The notes beneath the pieces are model-generated. The model did no database searches and was not told the origin of the DNA. It saw nothing but the letters and a program-made list of their open reading frames with translations. 64,000 bases of DNA, from the NCBI RefSeq assembly GCF_017377395.1, contig NZ_CP061800.1:2666001-2730000 (forward strand), read 5' to 3'. Below, in pieces: positions 53,719-62,623 of this stretch. The DNA comes from Desulfonema magnum. Its GTDB lineage: Bacteria; Desulfobacterota; Desulfobacteria; Desulfobacterales; 4be13. Made by a program: the position numbers and the translations under genes. Each line of letters opens with the position of its first letter. Positions within the stretch are counted from its first letter, which is position 1.

Positions 53719-54600
53719 TTAAAAACTGTTTAATTTTTGCTCCGCGATATCCGCTTCATGAGACTGAGGATATCTGTCAATCAGTTCCTGCAGGATAAGA
53801 CGGCCATTGGCTTTGTCGCCTAAATTTAAAAAAGAGAATCCCTGCTTTAAAAGCGCAGCTTTCACCTTATTGCCAGTCGGATATTTTTCTATCACGGATT
53901 GGTATTCTAAGATCGCTTTTTCATACCATTTTTGCTGATAATAGATTTCACCGAGCCAGAACTGAGAATTGTCAGCTCGTTTTGAATTGGGATATTTTTC
54001 CAGTAAAAGTTTAAACCCATCACGGGCTTTTTCATACGCTTTCTGATCAAATGCCTGTTTTGACAAGACATAGAGTTCATTATCCGAAAGCCCCTGGTCA
54101 AAGCGGCCTCTCGAATCTCCGGACTCCCGGTTCCCGGAAGGCATTCCCGGTTCAGATCCGGGGGACATGGCTTCGGGGGTCCTGATTCCTGAATCATCTC
54201 TTTGAAATGTCCTGGAACGCAAATTCCGGTCTAACGCTTCTAATCTTTTTTGATTCTTTTTTACAGTGTCTTCAAAAGCAGCTATTTTTCGTTTCAGCAG
54301 ATAATCAGATTCTTCAAGTTTTCCTCTCAGGGACTGGATTTCCTCTCTGAACTCGTCAAACATGGCTTGCAGGCCCGCGGATTGCTTTCTCAGCACCTGC
54401 TCTTTTTCTTCGCGGGTTTTGCTGTAATCTTCAATGCGGGATTTAATATCCCTTTTGGCCTGGGCTTCGCGTTGTTCCAATTCCCTGTTACGCTGTTCCA
54501 TCAGAAGGATACGCTCATTAAGCGCGACTAAGTCACGTTGCAACGCACATCCGCATAAAACGGAACAACACATTGAAATAATAAAAATTTTAAGTGTCAT
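53719..54600 (-). CDS. cpoB: cell division coordinator CpoB (YbgF), Tol-Pal associated
   Basis: The start at 54600 (MTLKIFIISMCCSVLCGC) gives a 293-residue product with a lipobox-like LCGC; the upstream in-frame extension is non-coding repeat/intron-like DNA. Residues 25-135 form a coiled coil (LMEQRNRELEQREAQ); the C-terminal ~120 residues are three TPR repeats (SDNELYVLSKQAF, SKRADNSQFWLGEIYYQ). It normally follows pal directly; here 2.1 kb of inserted DNA separates them. Confidence 0.9.
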   Translation of the reverse strand: MTLKIFIISMCCSVLCGCALQRDLVALNERILLMEQRNRELEQREAQAKRDIKSRIEDYSKTREEKEQVLRKQSAGLQAMFDEFREEIQSLRGKLEESDYLLKRKIAAFEDTVKKNQKRLEALDRNLRSRTFQRDDSGIRTPEAMSPGSEPGMPSGNRESGDSRGRFDQGLSDNELYVLSKQAFDQKAYEKARDGFKLLLEKYPNSKRADNSQFWLGEIYYQQKWYEKAILEYQSVIEKYPTGNKVKAALLKQGFSFLNLGDKANGRLILQELIDRYPQSHEADIAEQKLNSF

Positions 54601-54609
54601 GGTAGATAC

Positions 54610-55048
54610 GCTTTCAAAAAGTATGATGAAAAGATGTTCAGTGTTTCGGGAATCAGCCAGCCGGCAACCGTGTCGTGTTCTCTCCGGAGTTTGCGAGTGC
54701 GTCTGTCCGATCCGCCGAGGCACGCAGTTCGGCTTCAACAAGTGCTTCCAACTCAGACTGTTTGCCTCATCATCATTAACGACAGTTACGGCGATTCACA
54801 TATGTTACGCATATCGTCCTTCTTAGTTCCCACCCGGCCTGCGATGCTGCCGGAGTTGAGAATTCCTCACGGTTTTCTCTCCCACGCCTTGCGGCATGAG
54901 GGTTACATTGTCCTCCGGGCTCTCACACCCCGCCGTTACCGGCGACGCATGCCGGAGTAAGAAACTGTCGGCAACACGACAGGTTGAACTTTCACTCCTC
55001 ATAATGAGGAATGAAATCAACAATCAGATCAGCGACTTCATGTCGCAC
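54610..55048 (-). other. candidate group II intron 5' fragment (domain I-like)
   Basis: On the - strand, a GC-rich structured stretch begins GTGCGACATGAAGTCGC (5' GUGYG consensus) and contains GGTGTGAGAGCCCGGAGG, AACCCTCATGCCGCAAGG and CAGGCCGGGTGGGAAC, which look like group II intron domain I segments. No reverse transcriptase ORF or domain V is present; cpoB starts directly after. It has no credible protein. The identification is tentative and based on remembered sequence style only. Confidence 0.4.
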
Positions 55049-55074
55049 CCGCTCCATTTCATGGTTAGGCTTTT

Positions 55075-55348
55075 TTATAAACGATATAAGAGTTTCTCAT
55101 AATCAGAATGTAAACCTGCCCAGAACCAGATGAGTGTGTTTCCTTTTTTTACCCCCACAGCCCGATAATTGTCACTTATCCTGACAGAATAAACAAGACT
55201 TGTCCTGCTGAACTTTTTTGAAATGAAGGCTCGGATGATAAGGATCTTTACGGAATTGTTTATAAGTATTTCTTGCCTGTTTTCTGACATTGCCCGGCAG
55301 CTTCGCCATTGCTTTGCGAAATCGTTCTGTGGTGTGTGAGACAATCAC
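55075..55348 (-). pseudogene. RelE/ParE-like toxin, frameshifted
   Basis: GTG at 55348 overlaps the antitoxin stop (GTGA). The frame reads VSHTTERFRKAMAKLPGNV and KQFRKDPYHPSLHFKKV, then runs off; the family's C-terminal half YSVRISDNYRAVGVKKGN and IWFWAGLHSDYEKLL is in the next frame. A single shift near 55190-55200 (GACAAGTCTTGTTTATTC) explains it. The toxin is inactive as sequenced. Confidence 0.8.
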
Positions 55349-55563
55349 AGTTTTTCAGGCTCCAGCAGTTCGGTTCTGCCCTCCTCAAACTCCGCAACAG
55401 CCTCATCCGCAAGCTGAGCCAGCAAATCCTGTGATTCGGCAAAAAGCCTGCTCCAGCGTTTTTCAGAAGCAAGTTCGTTAAGAAGCCATCTGCCCAACAT
55501 ATTCTGATCAGCTTCCGGCAGCTTCGAAGCCTCCGCAAATGCCTGTGTAAGAAGATGTGTCAT
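55345..55563 (-). CDS. antitoxin of the frameshifted RelE/ParE-like toxin
   Basis: A 72-residue acidic protein (LTQAFAEASKLPEADQNMLG, LADEAVAEFEEGRTEL), typical of small antitoxins paired with ParE/HigB-like toxins. AGAGGTGC precedes the ATG. The next gene starts within its stop codon. Its presence with a dead toxin suggests decay of the module. Confidence 0.75.
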   Translation of the reverse strand: MTHLLTQAFAEASKLPEADQNMLGRWLLNELASEKRWSRLFAESQDLLAQLADEAVAEFEEGRTELLEPEKL

Positions 55564-55665
55564 CTAAGCACCTCTTTATTTTTATTGAAGTTAATAAATT
55601 ATTTGGGATCCCGACTTAACAGAAAACCTGCAAGTGTCAATATTGAGAAAATTAGCCACTCTCTA

Positions 55666-56082
55666 TCAATTGATTGTTTGTTGATGTTCATATTCCAATT
55701 TTATGTTTTCCAATTCTGAGCATGAGATATACAAAAAATTTTCCGCCTTTTCCCTATATTCTGTTGAGTGCCATAGAACATTACTGCTTTTCCATCCGCA
55801 AAATCTGATAACATTCAGACAATCAAGACATATACTCGGAAGGCCAGTCACTTCAATTGTCCATGTCTTCGGTTGAAAATGAATAAACTCATTTCGTAAT
55901 GAATTAAGCTTTTTAATGCTCCAACCCTCGTTAGCTTCAGGAGCATATTTTTTGCTGTTGATATACTGAAGCATTAATTCGCTTTTAATCTTTTTGTAGA
56001 GATTCAGAAAATAATCCATTTTTTTCATTTGGAATATATATATTGCCATTTGCATAGTCATCAAGCCAAGATTTTTTATCAT
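55666..56082 (-). CDS. HEPN-like protein of unknown function (AT-rich insert in tol-pal)
   Basis: A 138-residue, mainly helical protein. LNSLRNEFIHF contains an R-x4-H motif as in HEPN ribonucleases. No homologue is recognised. The upstream frame is closed by a stop 16 codons before the chosen start, so it may be an N-terminally shortened gene. It lies between the antitoxin and pal, in AT-rich DNA unlike the tol genes. The 639-bp region 56083-56721 holds the element at 56292 and no supported gene. Confidence 0.5.
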   Translation of the reverse strand: MIKNLGLMTMQMAIYIFQMKKMDYFLNLYKKIKSELMLQYINSKKYAPEANEGWSIKKLNSLRNEFIHFQPKTWTIEVTGLPSICLDCLNVIRFCGWKSSNVLWHSTEYREKAENFLYISCSELENIKLEYEHQQTIN

Positions 56083-56291
56083 TACCAGACCGGATATACA
56101 CCCAAATATTTTTTTAGAATTGCTTTTTTATGTTTTATATCTGTTTTCATTTTTCAGAGACTCCAATGATAAAATTTCATATTATGGTTTAAAGCCTAAC
56201 CAGTTGATGTACGATTTTTTTTCGGCAACAATCCGCAACCGCATATTGGCCGGAAAGTTTGTTTTTAACATATGCCAAAGATAATTATATC

Positions 56292-56384
56292 TAAGTACCC
56301 GGCCAAAAGTTTTCCCATATTTTATCGGCGCTGTCCTATGACAATTCAAAATCTGATTCTGGAAAACATATGGCCGGGAACTTA
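56292..56384. mobile_element. 93-bp TAAGTACCCGGCCA inverted-repeat element
   Basis: TAAGTACCCGGCCAAAAG and, inverted, TAAGTTCCCGGCCATATG are its ends. It is a short member of the TAAGTACC family lacking the inner AAACCCGG hairpin. Confidence 0.65.
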
Positions 56385-56721
56385 TGAAATGACAGATGAA
56401 AAATCAAATTTTTTTTCCGAATTTTTCGGATAAAAGATTTTTATATGCAAATTGGCATGAAATATAAATGATTGTCTTGTTGTCGAACAAATGTTGGAAT
56501 TTTTACGGACTTGTTCCGGTTGTCATGGCTCTGTTTTTGCATTTTGTCCAACATGCAATTTTTAATATTGGCCGGAAGATGACCAGCTTCTCCAAGTTCC
56601 GCAATGATTTATGCCCATGTGGTGAACAAAGGCGGAAAAGGGGTTCGGGTCCCGGCCGCCGGACGAAGTTTGAAACCCCCATCCGGCAATCGAAATCTCT
56701 TTGCCCCCTTTGCGAGCAGAT

Positions 56722-57345
56722 TTACTCTGCGACAAAATGGGCACGTCTGTTTTTTCTCCAGGCACGTTCATTACTTCCCGGATCCAAAGGACGTTCCTCA
56801 CCATAGCTGATGGTGGTTAATCGTGACGGTGAAATTCCCAAATGCGTCAGGAAACTCTTTGCACTTTCGGCACGCCTGTCTCCCAGCGCCAAGTTATATT
56901 CATTGGTACCCCGTTCATCACAATGTCCTTCAATCACCACGGAAACCCCCGGATGATTCCGGAGCCATTCCGCTTTTTGTCTCAAAATATCCTGCGCCAT
57001 CGAAGATAACGCTGCACTGTCATAATCAAAACGGATATCTTCCGCCATGACTGATCTTCTCTCAGCCATCGTACCCGGGGCAACAGATGCCTGATGACGA
57101 CCGCCTCTGAGCTGTCTCTCTCGCTCCTGTCTGAGTCGCTCCTGCCTCAGACGTTCCTGCTCAATTGCCTGCTGCCTTGCCAGCCTATCCTTTTCAGAAT
57201 TTCTCGGTGTTGTCTGTCTCGGCATCATTGTATCCTGAAGAAGCGCCTCTTCAGCCTTAATTTTTTTTTTTGCACATGAAGCCGTAAACATCAATCCGGT
57301 GACGACAAACACCAGAGCCAACATCATACACATTTTCCTTCGCAT
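56722..57345 (-). CDS. pal: peptidoglycan-associated lipoprotein Pal
   Basis: A 207-residue protein with AAAGGAGG upstream. The lipoprotein signal ends LMFTASC; a low-complexity segment rich in RQE (residues ~60-85) follows; the C-terminal OmpA-like domain has DIRFDYDSAALS and VIEGHCDERGTNEYN, which bind peptidoglycan. The Arg/Gln/Glu-rich linker is longer than usual. It anchors the outer membrane to the wall within the Tol-Pal machine. Confidence 0.94.
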   Translation of the reverse strand: MRRKMCMMLALVFVVTGLMFTASCAKKKIKAEEALLQDTMMPRQTTPRNSEKDRLARQQAIEQERLRQERLRQERERQLRGGRHQASVAPGTMAERRSVMAEDIRFDYDSAALSSMAQDILRQKAEWLRNHPGVSVVIEGHCDERGTNEYNLALGDRRAESAKSFLTHLGISPSRLTTISYGEERPLDPGSNERAWRKNRRAHFVAE

Positions 57346-57365
57346 CCGTCCTCCTTTCTGAACAA

Positions 57366-57451
57366 AGTGTTAGGTGTTAGGTGTTAAGTGTTAGGAAAAA
57401 CATCAAAACTTTCATCATTCGTTGTGACCGGCAGATCATGCCCGTTTATAT
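57366..57451. repeat. TTAGGTGT minisatellite and GACCGGCAG repeat between pal and tolB
   Basis: Four to five TTAGGTGT/TTAAGTGT units are followed by a copy of the CGTTGTGACCGGCAGATCAT unit that also occurs at 14608 and 14668. It widens the pal-tolB gap to 165 bp. Confidence 0.65.
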
Positions 57452-57510
57452 TAAAAAAGGCGGCATTTCCCTGATAGGGAATAAACAGGAAAATTATTTC
57501 ATCTTTCATC

Positions 57511-58872
57511 TTAATTATCCATATTTCCCCATTTGGGGTTTGTCTGCTGGCCTGGCAGGGTAAGCAGACGCCTCTGGTCCGTGCCATAAGCGGTCATCAC
57601 ATAAATTCTGGAGGGTCCCTCACGGGTTGAACTGAAAACAATCATGCTTCCGTCCGGAGACCATGAGGGCGACTCATTATCTCTTGCTTTATAGGTCAGT
57701 CGGACCGGACCCCTGCCATCAAAACCGACAACGCAGATATTGAACTCCCCGCTTTTTTCTCTGGCTGAATACGAAACCTTATCGCCCCTGGGGGACCAGG
57801 CAGGCTGGGTATTGTACTGACCCTGAAATGTCAGCCTTTCAACTCTTCCTGAATTGATATGCTTGATATAAATCTGAGGAGTTCCTGACCTGTTTGAAAC
57901 AAAGGCCATTTTTGCGCCGTCAGGAGACCACGCGGGAGATGTGTCAATTCCCCATTGATTGGTCAGTTTTTTAATCTTTTCTCCTCTTCCGGTCAACAGA
58001 TAAATATCCTGGTCCCCTTCATAAGAAAGCGTGGCAGCCAGTTTGAACTGACCCGGAACCCATGCGGGCGTGATGTTGATTCCCTTATTCTGAATTACAA
58101 ATCCTCGTTTTTCTTGCAGATGTTTTATGAATATGTCGGGTTTGCCTCTTGCATATGAGGTGTAGGCGATCCATTTTCCATCTGAGGACCATGCCGGAAA
58201 AAGCGTGATTGTTTTGTGATGAGTGAACGCTCTGGAATTCTGGCCGTCAAAATCGCACAGGTATATTTCTTTGTTCCCTGAGCTTGTGGATACAAAAGCA
58301 ATGTCACTGTCAAAAATGCCCTGTCTGCCGGTAAGATAATAAATCACCTCATTGCAGAAGGTTCGCATCACTTTCTTCAGCTTATCTTTCCCTGCCGTGT
58401 ATTTTTTTCCAAGCAGTATCTGGCTTTTGAAAGTGTCAAACAGACGGAGTTCCATTGTCAGGGTTCCGTCATTTATCCAGATACCGCCTGTGATCAGCAG
58501 TTCGGCACCAATGCCCGTCCAGTTCCGGAAATTGGTGGTTGAGCCGGTAATATCGGATTCACGGGGATTTTCAAGAAAAGCGCCTCGGTCAAGTATTTTG
58601 AAATAGCCTGTAAACTCCAAATTTTCCGCACACAGGTCCGGAGCGTTTCTTGATACCTGCGTATTCACCTGGCCCTGAGGCATGATCCTGAATAAAGGGA
58701 TGGCAATGGGAATTCTTCGCAATGAGGGATTGGTGATATCAATATAGTCCTGTTCTGCCAGACACGGGGCTGAAAAAATAAAAAGAAACGCCATTGCAAT
58801 TTGGCAGATTAATTTAATACGACCTCCTGTCATAAGAATATCCATTATTTTTCGTTCAAAGCTTTGCTTCAT
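57511..58872 (-). CDS. tolB: Tol-Pal system protein TolB
   Basis: A 453-residue periplasmic protein. A signal peptide (IKLICQIAMAFLFIFSAPCLAE) precedes the N-terminal alpha/beta domain; residues ~200-440 form a six-blade WD-like propeller with repeated PAWSPDGKWIAY/SPSWSPDGSMIVF units. It binds Pal and TolA. The gene begins 3 bp after tolA; later in-frame ATG codons at 58845 and 58833 are alternative starts. Confidence 0.93.
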   Translation of the reverse strand: MKQSFERKIMDILMTGGRIKLICQIAMAFLFIFSAPCLAEQDYIDITNPSLRRIPIAIPLFRIMPQGQVNTQVSRNAPDLCAENLEFTGYFKILDRGAFLENPRESDITGSTTNFRNWTGIGAELLITGGIWINDGTLTMELRLFDTFKSQILLGKKYTAGKDKLKKVMRTFCNEVIYYLTGRQGIFDSDIAFVSTSSGNKEIYLCDFDGQNSRAFTHHKTITLFPAWSSDGKWIAYTSYARGKPDIFIKHLQEKRGFVIQNKGINITPAWVPGQFKLAATLSYEGDQDIYLLTGRGEKIKKLTNQWGIDTSPAWSPDGAKMAFVSNRSGTPQIYIKHINSGRVERLTFQGQYNTQPAWSPRGDKVSYSAREKSGEFNICVVGFDGRGPVRLTYKARDNESPSWSPDGSMIVFSSTREGPSRIYVMTAYGTDQRRLLTLPGQQTNPKWGNMDN

Positions 58873-58875
58873 TTT

Positions 58876-59958
58876 CTAGTTAAATCCCTCCGGCCCGAAT
58901 CTCAGCCTGAGTTCACGAGAGGGTTCTCCTCCCGGAAGCGGGGGAAAGGGAGCTGATTTTCTGACGGCTTTGTATGCTGATTCATCCAAATATCTGTTTC
59001 CGGACTTTTTTTCAAACCAGACATCTGCTATGTTGCCGTCTGACAAAACCTTAACCGCCAAGATCGCTCGCAAGTCACTGCGTCCTCCGGCCAGATGCTC
59101 CGCAAATGCCCAGTTTTTCTCAATATGATACCGAAGCTGGGCTTTATATATTTCTGGCAGTTCTGAGGAGTAGCCGCCAGTGCCTCCCCGGCCTGTTCCC
59201 CCGGGTACGCCTCCCTTCTGACCGGTTCTGCTTTTTTTCTTTTTACTCACGGTCTTCTTTATTCCGGCAATAGCATTGCTAATCTGTTCAGACCTTTTCA
59301 GGCTTTCAGATTTTTTACTGAGCTTCTTCAGATTCTTAGGTTTCTTATTTGCCCATACCTTTGGTTTTTTCTTTTTCGGTTTTTTCGGCTTCTCTTCCAG
59401 CTTTTTCACAGGTTCCGGCTTTTTTACCGGTTCACATGCAAGGTCGCGGCCATTACAGTTCTGATCTATGCCATCACCGCATATTTCAGGCGCTCCCGGA
59501 TGAACACTCGGGTCATTATCATTGCAGTCTCCCTGATTCTTTGTGTATCCGTCACCGTCATTATCTGTTTCTCCCGGATCCGGCTCCTTTGGCGTTTCCA
59601 GCTTTGCCAACTGAACTTCGGGTTCTTCAGGTTCTGCCACTTCTTTTTCCGGCGCTTCCGACGCTTCCGGCACTTCGGGTTCCGGAGTTACTTCTTCTTC
59701 GGGTTCCGGTTCTGCAACGGCTTCCTCAGCGACTTCTTGTTCCGGCGATTCCGGTGTCGCTGTCACCTCTTCAAATTCTTCAGGTGGTTCAGATGCATCA
59801 TCCGTTGGTAATGTAATCATACTGACGTTTATAACAGAAGGCGAAAAATTTTTAACCGGCGCATGTGCGGGTGCAAAAATCAGACCTGCAAAAAAAATCA
59901 GATGAAATATTAATGAGATAACAAATGTTAAAGAAAATGTGCGAAAATTGTTTTCCAT
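58876..59958 (-). CDS. tolA: TolA/TonB-like energy transducer with inserted MopE-like motif
   Basis: A 360-residue protein: an N-terminal anchor ([19 protein letters not shown]), an acidic Glu/Pro linker (residues 55-130), an unusual segment at ~131-175 with [34 protein letters not shown] and later C, then a Lys/Pro-rich stretch, and a TonB/TolA C-terminal domain ([15 protein letters not shown] ... SAPFPPLP). The middle segment matches the acidic/cysteine motif repeated in MopE-type metal-binding proteins. It occupies the tolA position between tolR and tolB. The insert is not part of normal TolA. Confidence 0.88.
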   Translation of the reverse strand: MENNFRTFSLTFVISLIFHLIFFAGLIFAPAHAPVKNFSPSVINVSMITLPTDDASEPPEEFEEVTATPESPEQEVAEEAVAEPEPEEEVTPEPEVPEASEAPEKEVAEPEEPEVQLAKLETPKEPDPGETDNDGDGYTKNQGDCNDNDPSVHPGAPEICGDGIDQNCNGRDLACEPVKKPEPVKKLEEKPKKPKKKKPKVWANKKPKNLKKLSKKSESLKRSEQISNAIAGIKKTVSKKKKSRTGQKGGVPGGTGRGGTGGYSSELPEIYKAQLRYHIEKNWAFAEHLAGGRSDLRAILAVKVLSDGNIADVWFEKKSGNRYLDESAYKAVRKSAPFPPLPGGEPSRELRLRFGPEGFN

Positions 59959-60104
59959 TCCATATCAACCCCCCTTCTGTCTCTTTTTTTATTATAAATC
60001 TGATCAGAAGTACAAGGAAATCAGATAAGAAAAGGAAAAAAAATTCCTCTTCTTATCCTTTTTCCTTGTACTTTTTTTACAGAGACAGAACGGCTGTTCT
60101 TTCA

Positions 60105-60539
60105 TCAGCCTGTCGGGTTCTTATCTTCCTTATTTTGATCAGACGGCACTGTCACCAGCCCCAGATTTGTCACCCCGGCCCCTTTTATTTCAGACATAAT
60201 GTGAATGGCGATCCCATAAGCGATATCTTTATCCGCCCGGAAATAGACCTCACGATCTGTGCGGCCATCGAGGACTTTTACCAGTTTCTCCTGAAGCATA
60301 TCAAGAGGCACCTGATAATTATTAATATATACATGATTGGTTTTGTCAATAGTAACCACAAGCTGTTCCTGTTCCGAAGGAAGGGCTTCGGAACTCGCTT
60401 CCGGCAAGGCCACATCCACGCCCTGGGTCATCATCGGGGCCGTTACCATAAAAATAATCAAAAGGACCAGCATGACATCAACAAAAGGCGTCACGTTAAT
60501 GTCAGACATAAGACGGTCGTTGTTTGTTCCCATTGCCAT
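60105..60539 (-). CDS. tolR: Tol-Pal system protein TolR (ExbD family)
   Basis: A 144-residue protein with one membrane helix (FVDVMLVLLIIFMVTAPMM), which carries the conserved Asp of the proton channel, and a periplasmic domain. The start at 60539 has TGAGGAT upstream; 60533 is an alternative. It is followed by tolA after a 146-bp gap. It is separated from tolQ by ~750 bp of inserted DNA. Confidence 0.93.
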   Translation of the reverse strand: MAMGTNNDRLMSDINVTPFVDVMLVLLIIFMVTAPMMTQGVDVALPEASSEALPSEQEQLVVTIDKTNHVYINNYQVPLDMLQEKLVKVLDGRTDREVYFRADKDIAYGIAIHIMSEIKGAGVTNLGLVTVPSDQNKEDKNPTG

Positions 60540-60680
60540 TAGTCTATCCTCAGTTGTCAGTGACAAGTCACAAATCACAATCAAGTTTTAAATCACAAAT
60601 CAACATAAAGCTAACCGGCGGGCGGTGTTTACCCCGGCGTTTCAATGCCGGTCAGCCCGCCCGTCCGGTTGAGCGCTGGG

Positions 60681-61214
60681 TTAGGGCCAATTGAGACCGC
60701 TACAACATATTTCAATAGACCCTTCCTCGGGTATTCTTGTCCAATCATAAATATCCAATTTCGTTATAGCTTCAAATAGTTCAGGAATAACGATAAGTAA
60801 TGGTTTAAAAGTTTCGGGTTCTAGCTTATCCCAAAGTTCCATTATGTTTACCCAAGGTTGGTTCCCTCTATGGGCACCAATGTTATTTCTAATTTCAATA
60901 ATATCCTTTTCTACATCTTTCTTTGTGATGTGATACTTTTTAAAAAGAGATTTTATTTCTTCTGCCTCGGGTTCAGAGATATAACCTTTCGGCACTTTAT
61001 TTTTTGGCTCACCCTTTATGATTGTAAAAATAATACCTTGAAGCTTTTCAAGCTGTTCAACAATCGAGCGAAGTTCGACAACGATATATTTAAAGAGCAG
61101 TTTTCTTTCATAATCTGTTTTGGTGTTCTTTCTGATTTTGGATAAACACAGAATGTCTTCCCAAGTGTGAGATATAATGCTTGGGTGGTGTTCCAAAACT
61201 GGATTTGACCCCAT
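60681..61214 (-). CDS. HEPN-like protein of unknown function inserted between tolQ and tolR
   Basis: A 177-residue helical protein. EIRNNIGAHRG contains R-x5-H, the HEPN-type motif. The predicted first ~10 residues (MGSNPVLEHH) are encoded inside the 85-bp repeat element at 61186-61270, so the true start may be further in or the gene may have been shortened by that element. Lys/Ile-rich, low-GC coding suggests it came by transfer. No function is claimed. Confidence 0.55.
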   Translation of the reverse strand: MGSNPVLEHHPSIISHTWEDILCLSKIRKNTKTDYERKLLFKYIVVELRSIVEQLEKLQGIIFTIIKGEPKNKVPKGYISEPEAEEIKSLFKKYHITKKDVEKDIIEIRNNIGAHRGNQPWVNIMELWDKLEPETFKPLLIVIPELFEAITKLDIYDWTRIPEEGSIEICCSGLNWP

Positions 61215-61270
61215 ATTTGCAGAACTGATTCAATGGGTTAAAAAAGTTTAAGTCCATTTTCAGAACACTA
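61186..61270. mobile_element. 85-bp element with TAGTGTTC ends (reverse of the 26176 copy)
   Basis: Read on the - strand it starts TAGTGTTCTGAAAATGG and ends CCAGTTTTGGAACACC; interior blocks such as CTGCAAATAT and TGAATCAGTTCTG match the 26176-26259 copy. It overlaps the start of the HEPN-like ORF. Confidence 0.7.
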
Positions 61271-61285
61271 GCCCTAATATTGCTG

Positions 61286-61990
61286 TTACCGAATATCCCG
61301 CTCAATGATATTTAAAAAATCAGCAGAAAAGCTTTCCAATTCAGATTCAATGATTTTTATCTTTTGCATGAAATAATTAAACCCAATTACCGCAGGTATT
61401 GCAACTGCGAGTCCTGCAGCAGTCGCCACAAGTGCTTCGGATATTCCGGGAGCCACAACAGCAAGGCTGGCAGAACCTCTCAGGCCAATGCCATGAAAAG
61501 AATTCATGATCCCCCATACCGTACCGAACAAACCAATAAATGGTGTTGTGTTTCCGGTTGTGGCAAGAAAAGGGATCATTTGCGTCATTCGGGTGACTTC
61601 CGTGTTAATGGCCCGTTTCAAAGAGCGTTTTACATTGTCTATCCCGGTAAATCTGCCGCTCAGGGTCGCATCAGCTTCTTTGTCAGACGGCAGCTGCGGC
61701 CCTGCCTCACTCAGTTTTTTCAGTTCAAGGTATCCAATACGGAATATTCTTGCAACAGGGCTTCCGCGAAGCTCCTGAGCCTCTTTAAACGCAACAGCAA
61801 GATCACGGCTTTCCCAAAAAATATCTGTAAAAAAGGCAGATTCTCTGTAGGCTCTTCTGATATAACGATACTTGATAAGAATGATTGTCCATGATGTGAT
61901 GGAAAAAAAAAGTAAAAGAAGCAACACCATCTGAACCATAAGGCCGGCGTTGCGTATCATGTGGATGATATCTAATTCTCCGAAAACCAT
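61286..61990 (-). CDS. tolQ: Tol-Pal system protein TolQ (ExbB family)
   Basis: A 234-residue membrane protein with three helices: one near the N-terminus (MVQMVLLLLLFFSITSWTII) and two late ones. FLATTGNTTPFIGLFGTVWGI and ALVATAAGLAVAIPAVIGFN are the conserved proton-channel helices. First gene of tolQ-R-A-B-pal-cpoB. The 633-bp upstream region holds a TTAAGTGTTAGG array (62010-62077), AT-rich DNA and the element at 62464. Confidence 0.94.
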   Translation of the reverse strand: MVFGELDIIHMIRNAGLMVQMVLLLLLFFSITSWTIILIKYRYIRRAYRESAFFTDIFWESRDLAVAFKEAQELRGSPVARIFRIGYLELKKLSEAGPQLPSDKEADATLSGRFTGIDNVKRSLKRAINTEVTRMTQMIPFLATTGNTTPFIGLFGTVWGIMNSFHGIGLRGSASLAVVAPGISEALVATAAGLAVAIPAVIGFNYFMQKIKIIESELESFSADFLNIIERDIR

Positions 61991-62009
61991 TAAAACAACT
62001 CCGATTTAA

Positions 62010-62077
62010 CAAGGTGTTAAGTGTTAGGTGTTAAGTGTCAGGTGTTAAGTGTCAGGTGTTAAGTGTCAGGTGTTAAG
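62010..62077. repeat. TTAAGTGT(C/T)AGGTG minisatellite upstream of tolQ
   Basis: About nine 7-8 bp units of the AGGTGTTA family immediately upstream of the tolQ start, in the place of a leader. Confidence 0.85.
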
Positions 62078-62463
62078 TGTTAAAAAAAAAATTGTGAAAC
62101 TTTTATGTTTTCACAGGGAATTTACCTGATTGTTCTGATTTAGTCATACTTACTTCGCAAATTGTTTTTAAATATTTTAGAATATAGCAATTCAATCATA
62201 CTGTCAAGAAGTTTGACATGACTTCAATGGCATCCAAAGATCAAAAATCTGTTGACAGACTGAATCGGATTTAATAAAGAATGTAGTTTTAATTTTAAAT
62301 TCTTATTTAGCAATACTTCGGATAATTTTTGGAGATGAAGGGATTCCTAAATTTTAACCTATTGAAATTAAAGATTTTTATGACTCTCATAAAATCAATA
62401 TGTTATAAAAAAACCGTCCGACGTGCTGATGTGGAAAATGTGAATTTTATCTTCAAAATTAAC

Positions 62464-62585
62464 TGATGATAACGGATTTAGGGGAGATTCGGCCAGGCCC
62501 TGTAAGGGCGACATATTTGCAGCAGCCAAGTGAATATGCCGCCTGACGGGGCCTGGCCGACCTCCCCGGAATTCGTTATCATCAG
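62464..62585. mobile_element. 122-bp palindromic element, TGATGATAACG ends
   Basis: The arms TGATGATAACGGATTTAGGG and the inverse of TGATGATAACGAATTCC are the ends; inside, GGCCAGGCCCTGTAAGGGCG and CGGGGCCTGGCC pair, with GACATATTTG / GAATATGCCGCC between. The same family occurs at 15518 and 49375, and one arm at 26044. It ends 38 bp before the sdhC start and so lies in its leader. Confidence 0.72.
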
Positions 62586-62623
62586 AAAATTGATATTTAA
62601 ATTCTTAAACAAGGAGGAAAGAG

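Noticed and set aside
56468-56806. 112-residue + strand ORF in the pal 3' region
   Set aside because: It overlaps pal on the opposite strand and shows no recognisable motif or ribosome-binding site.
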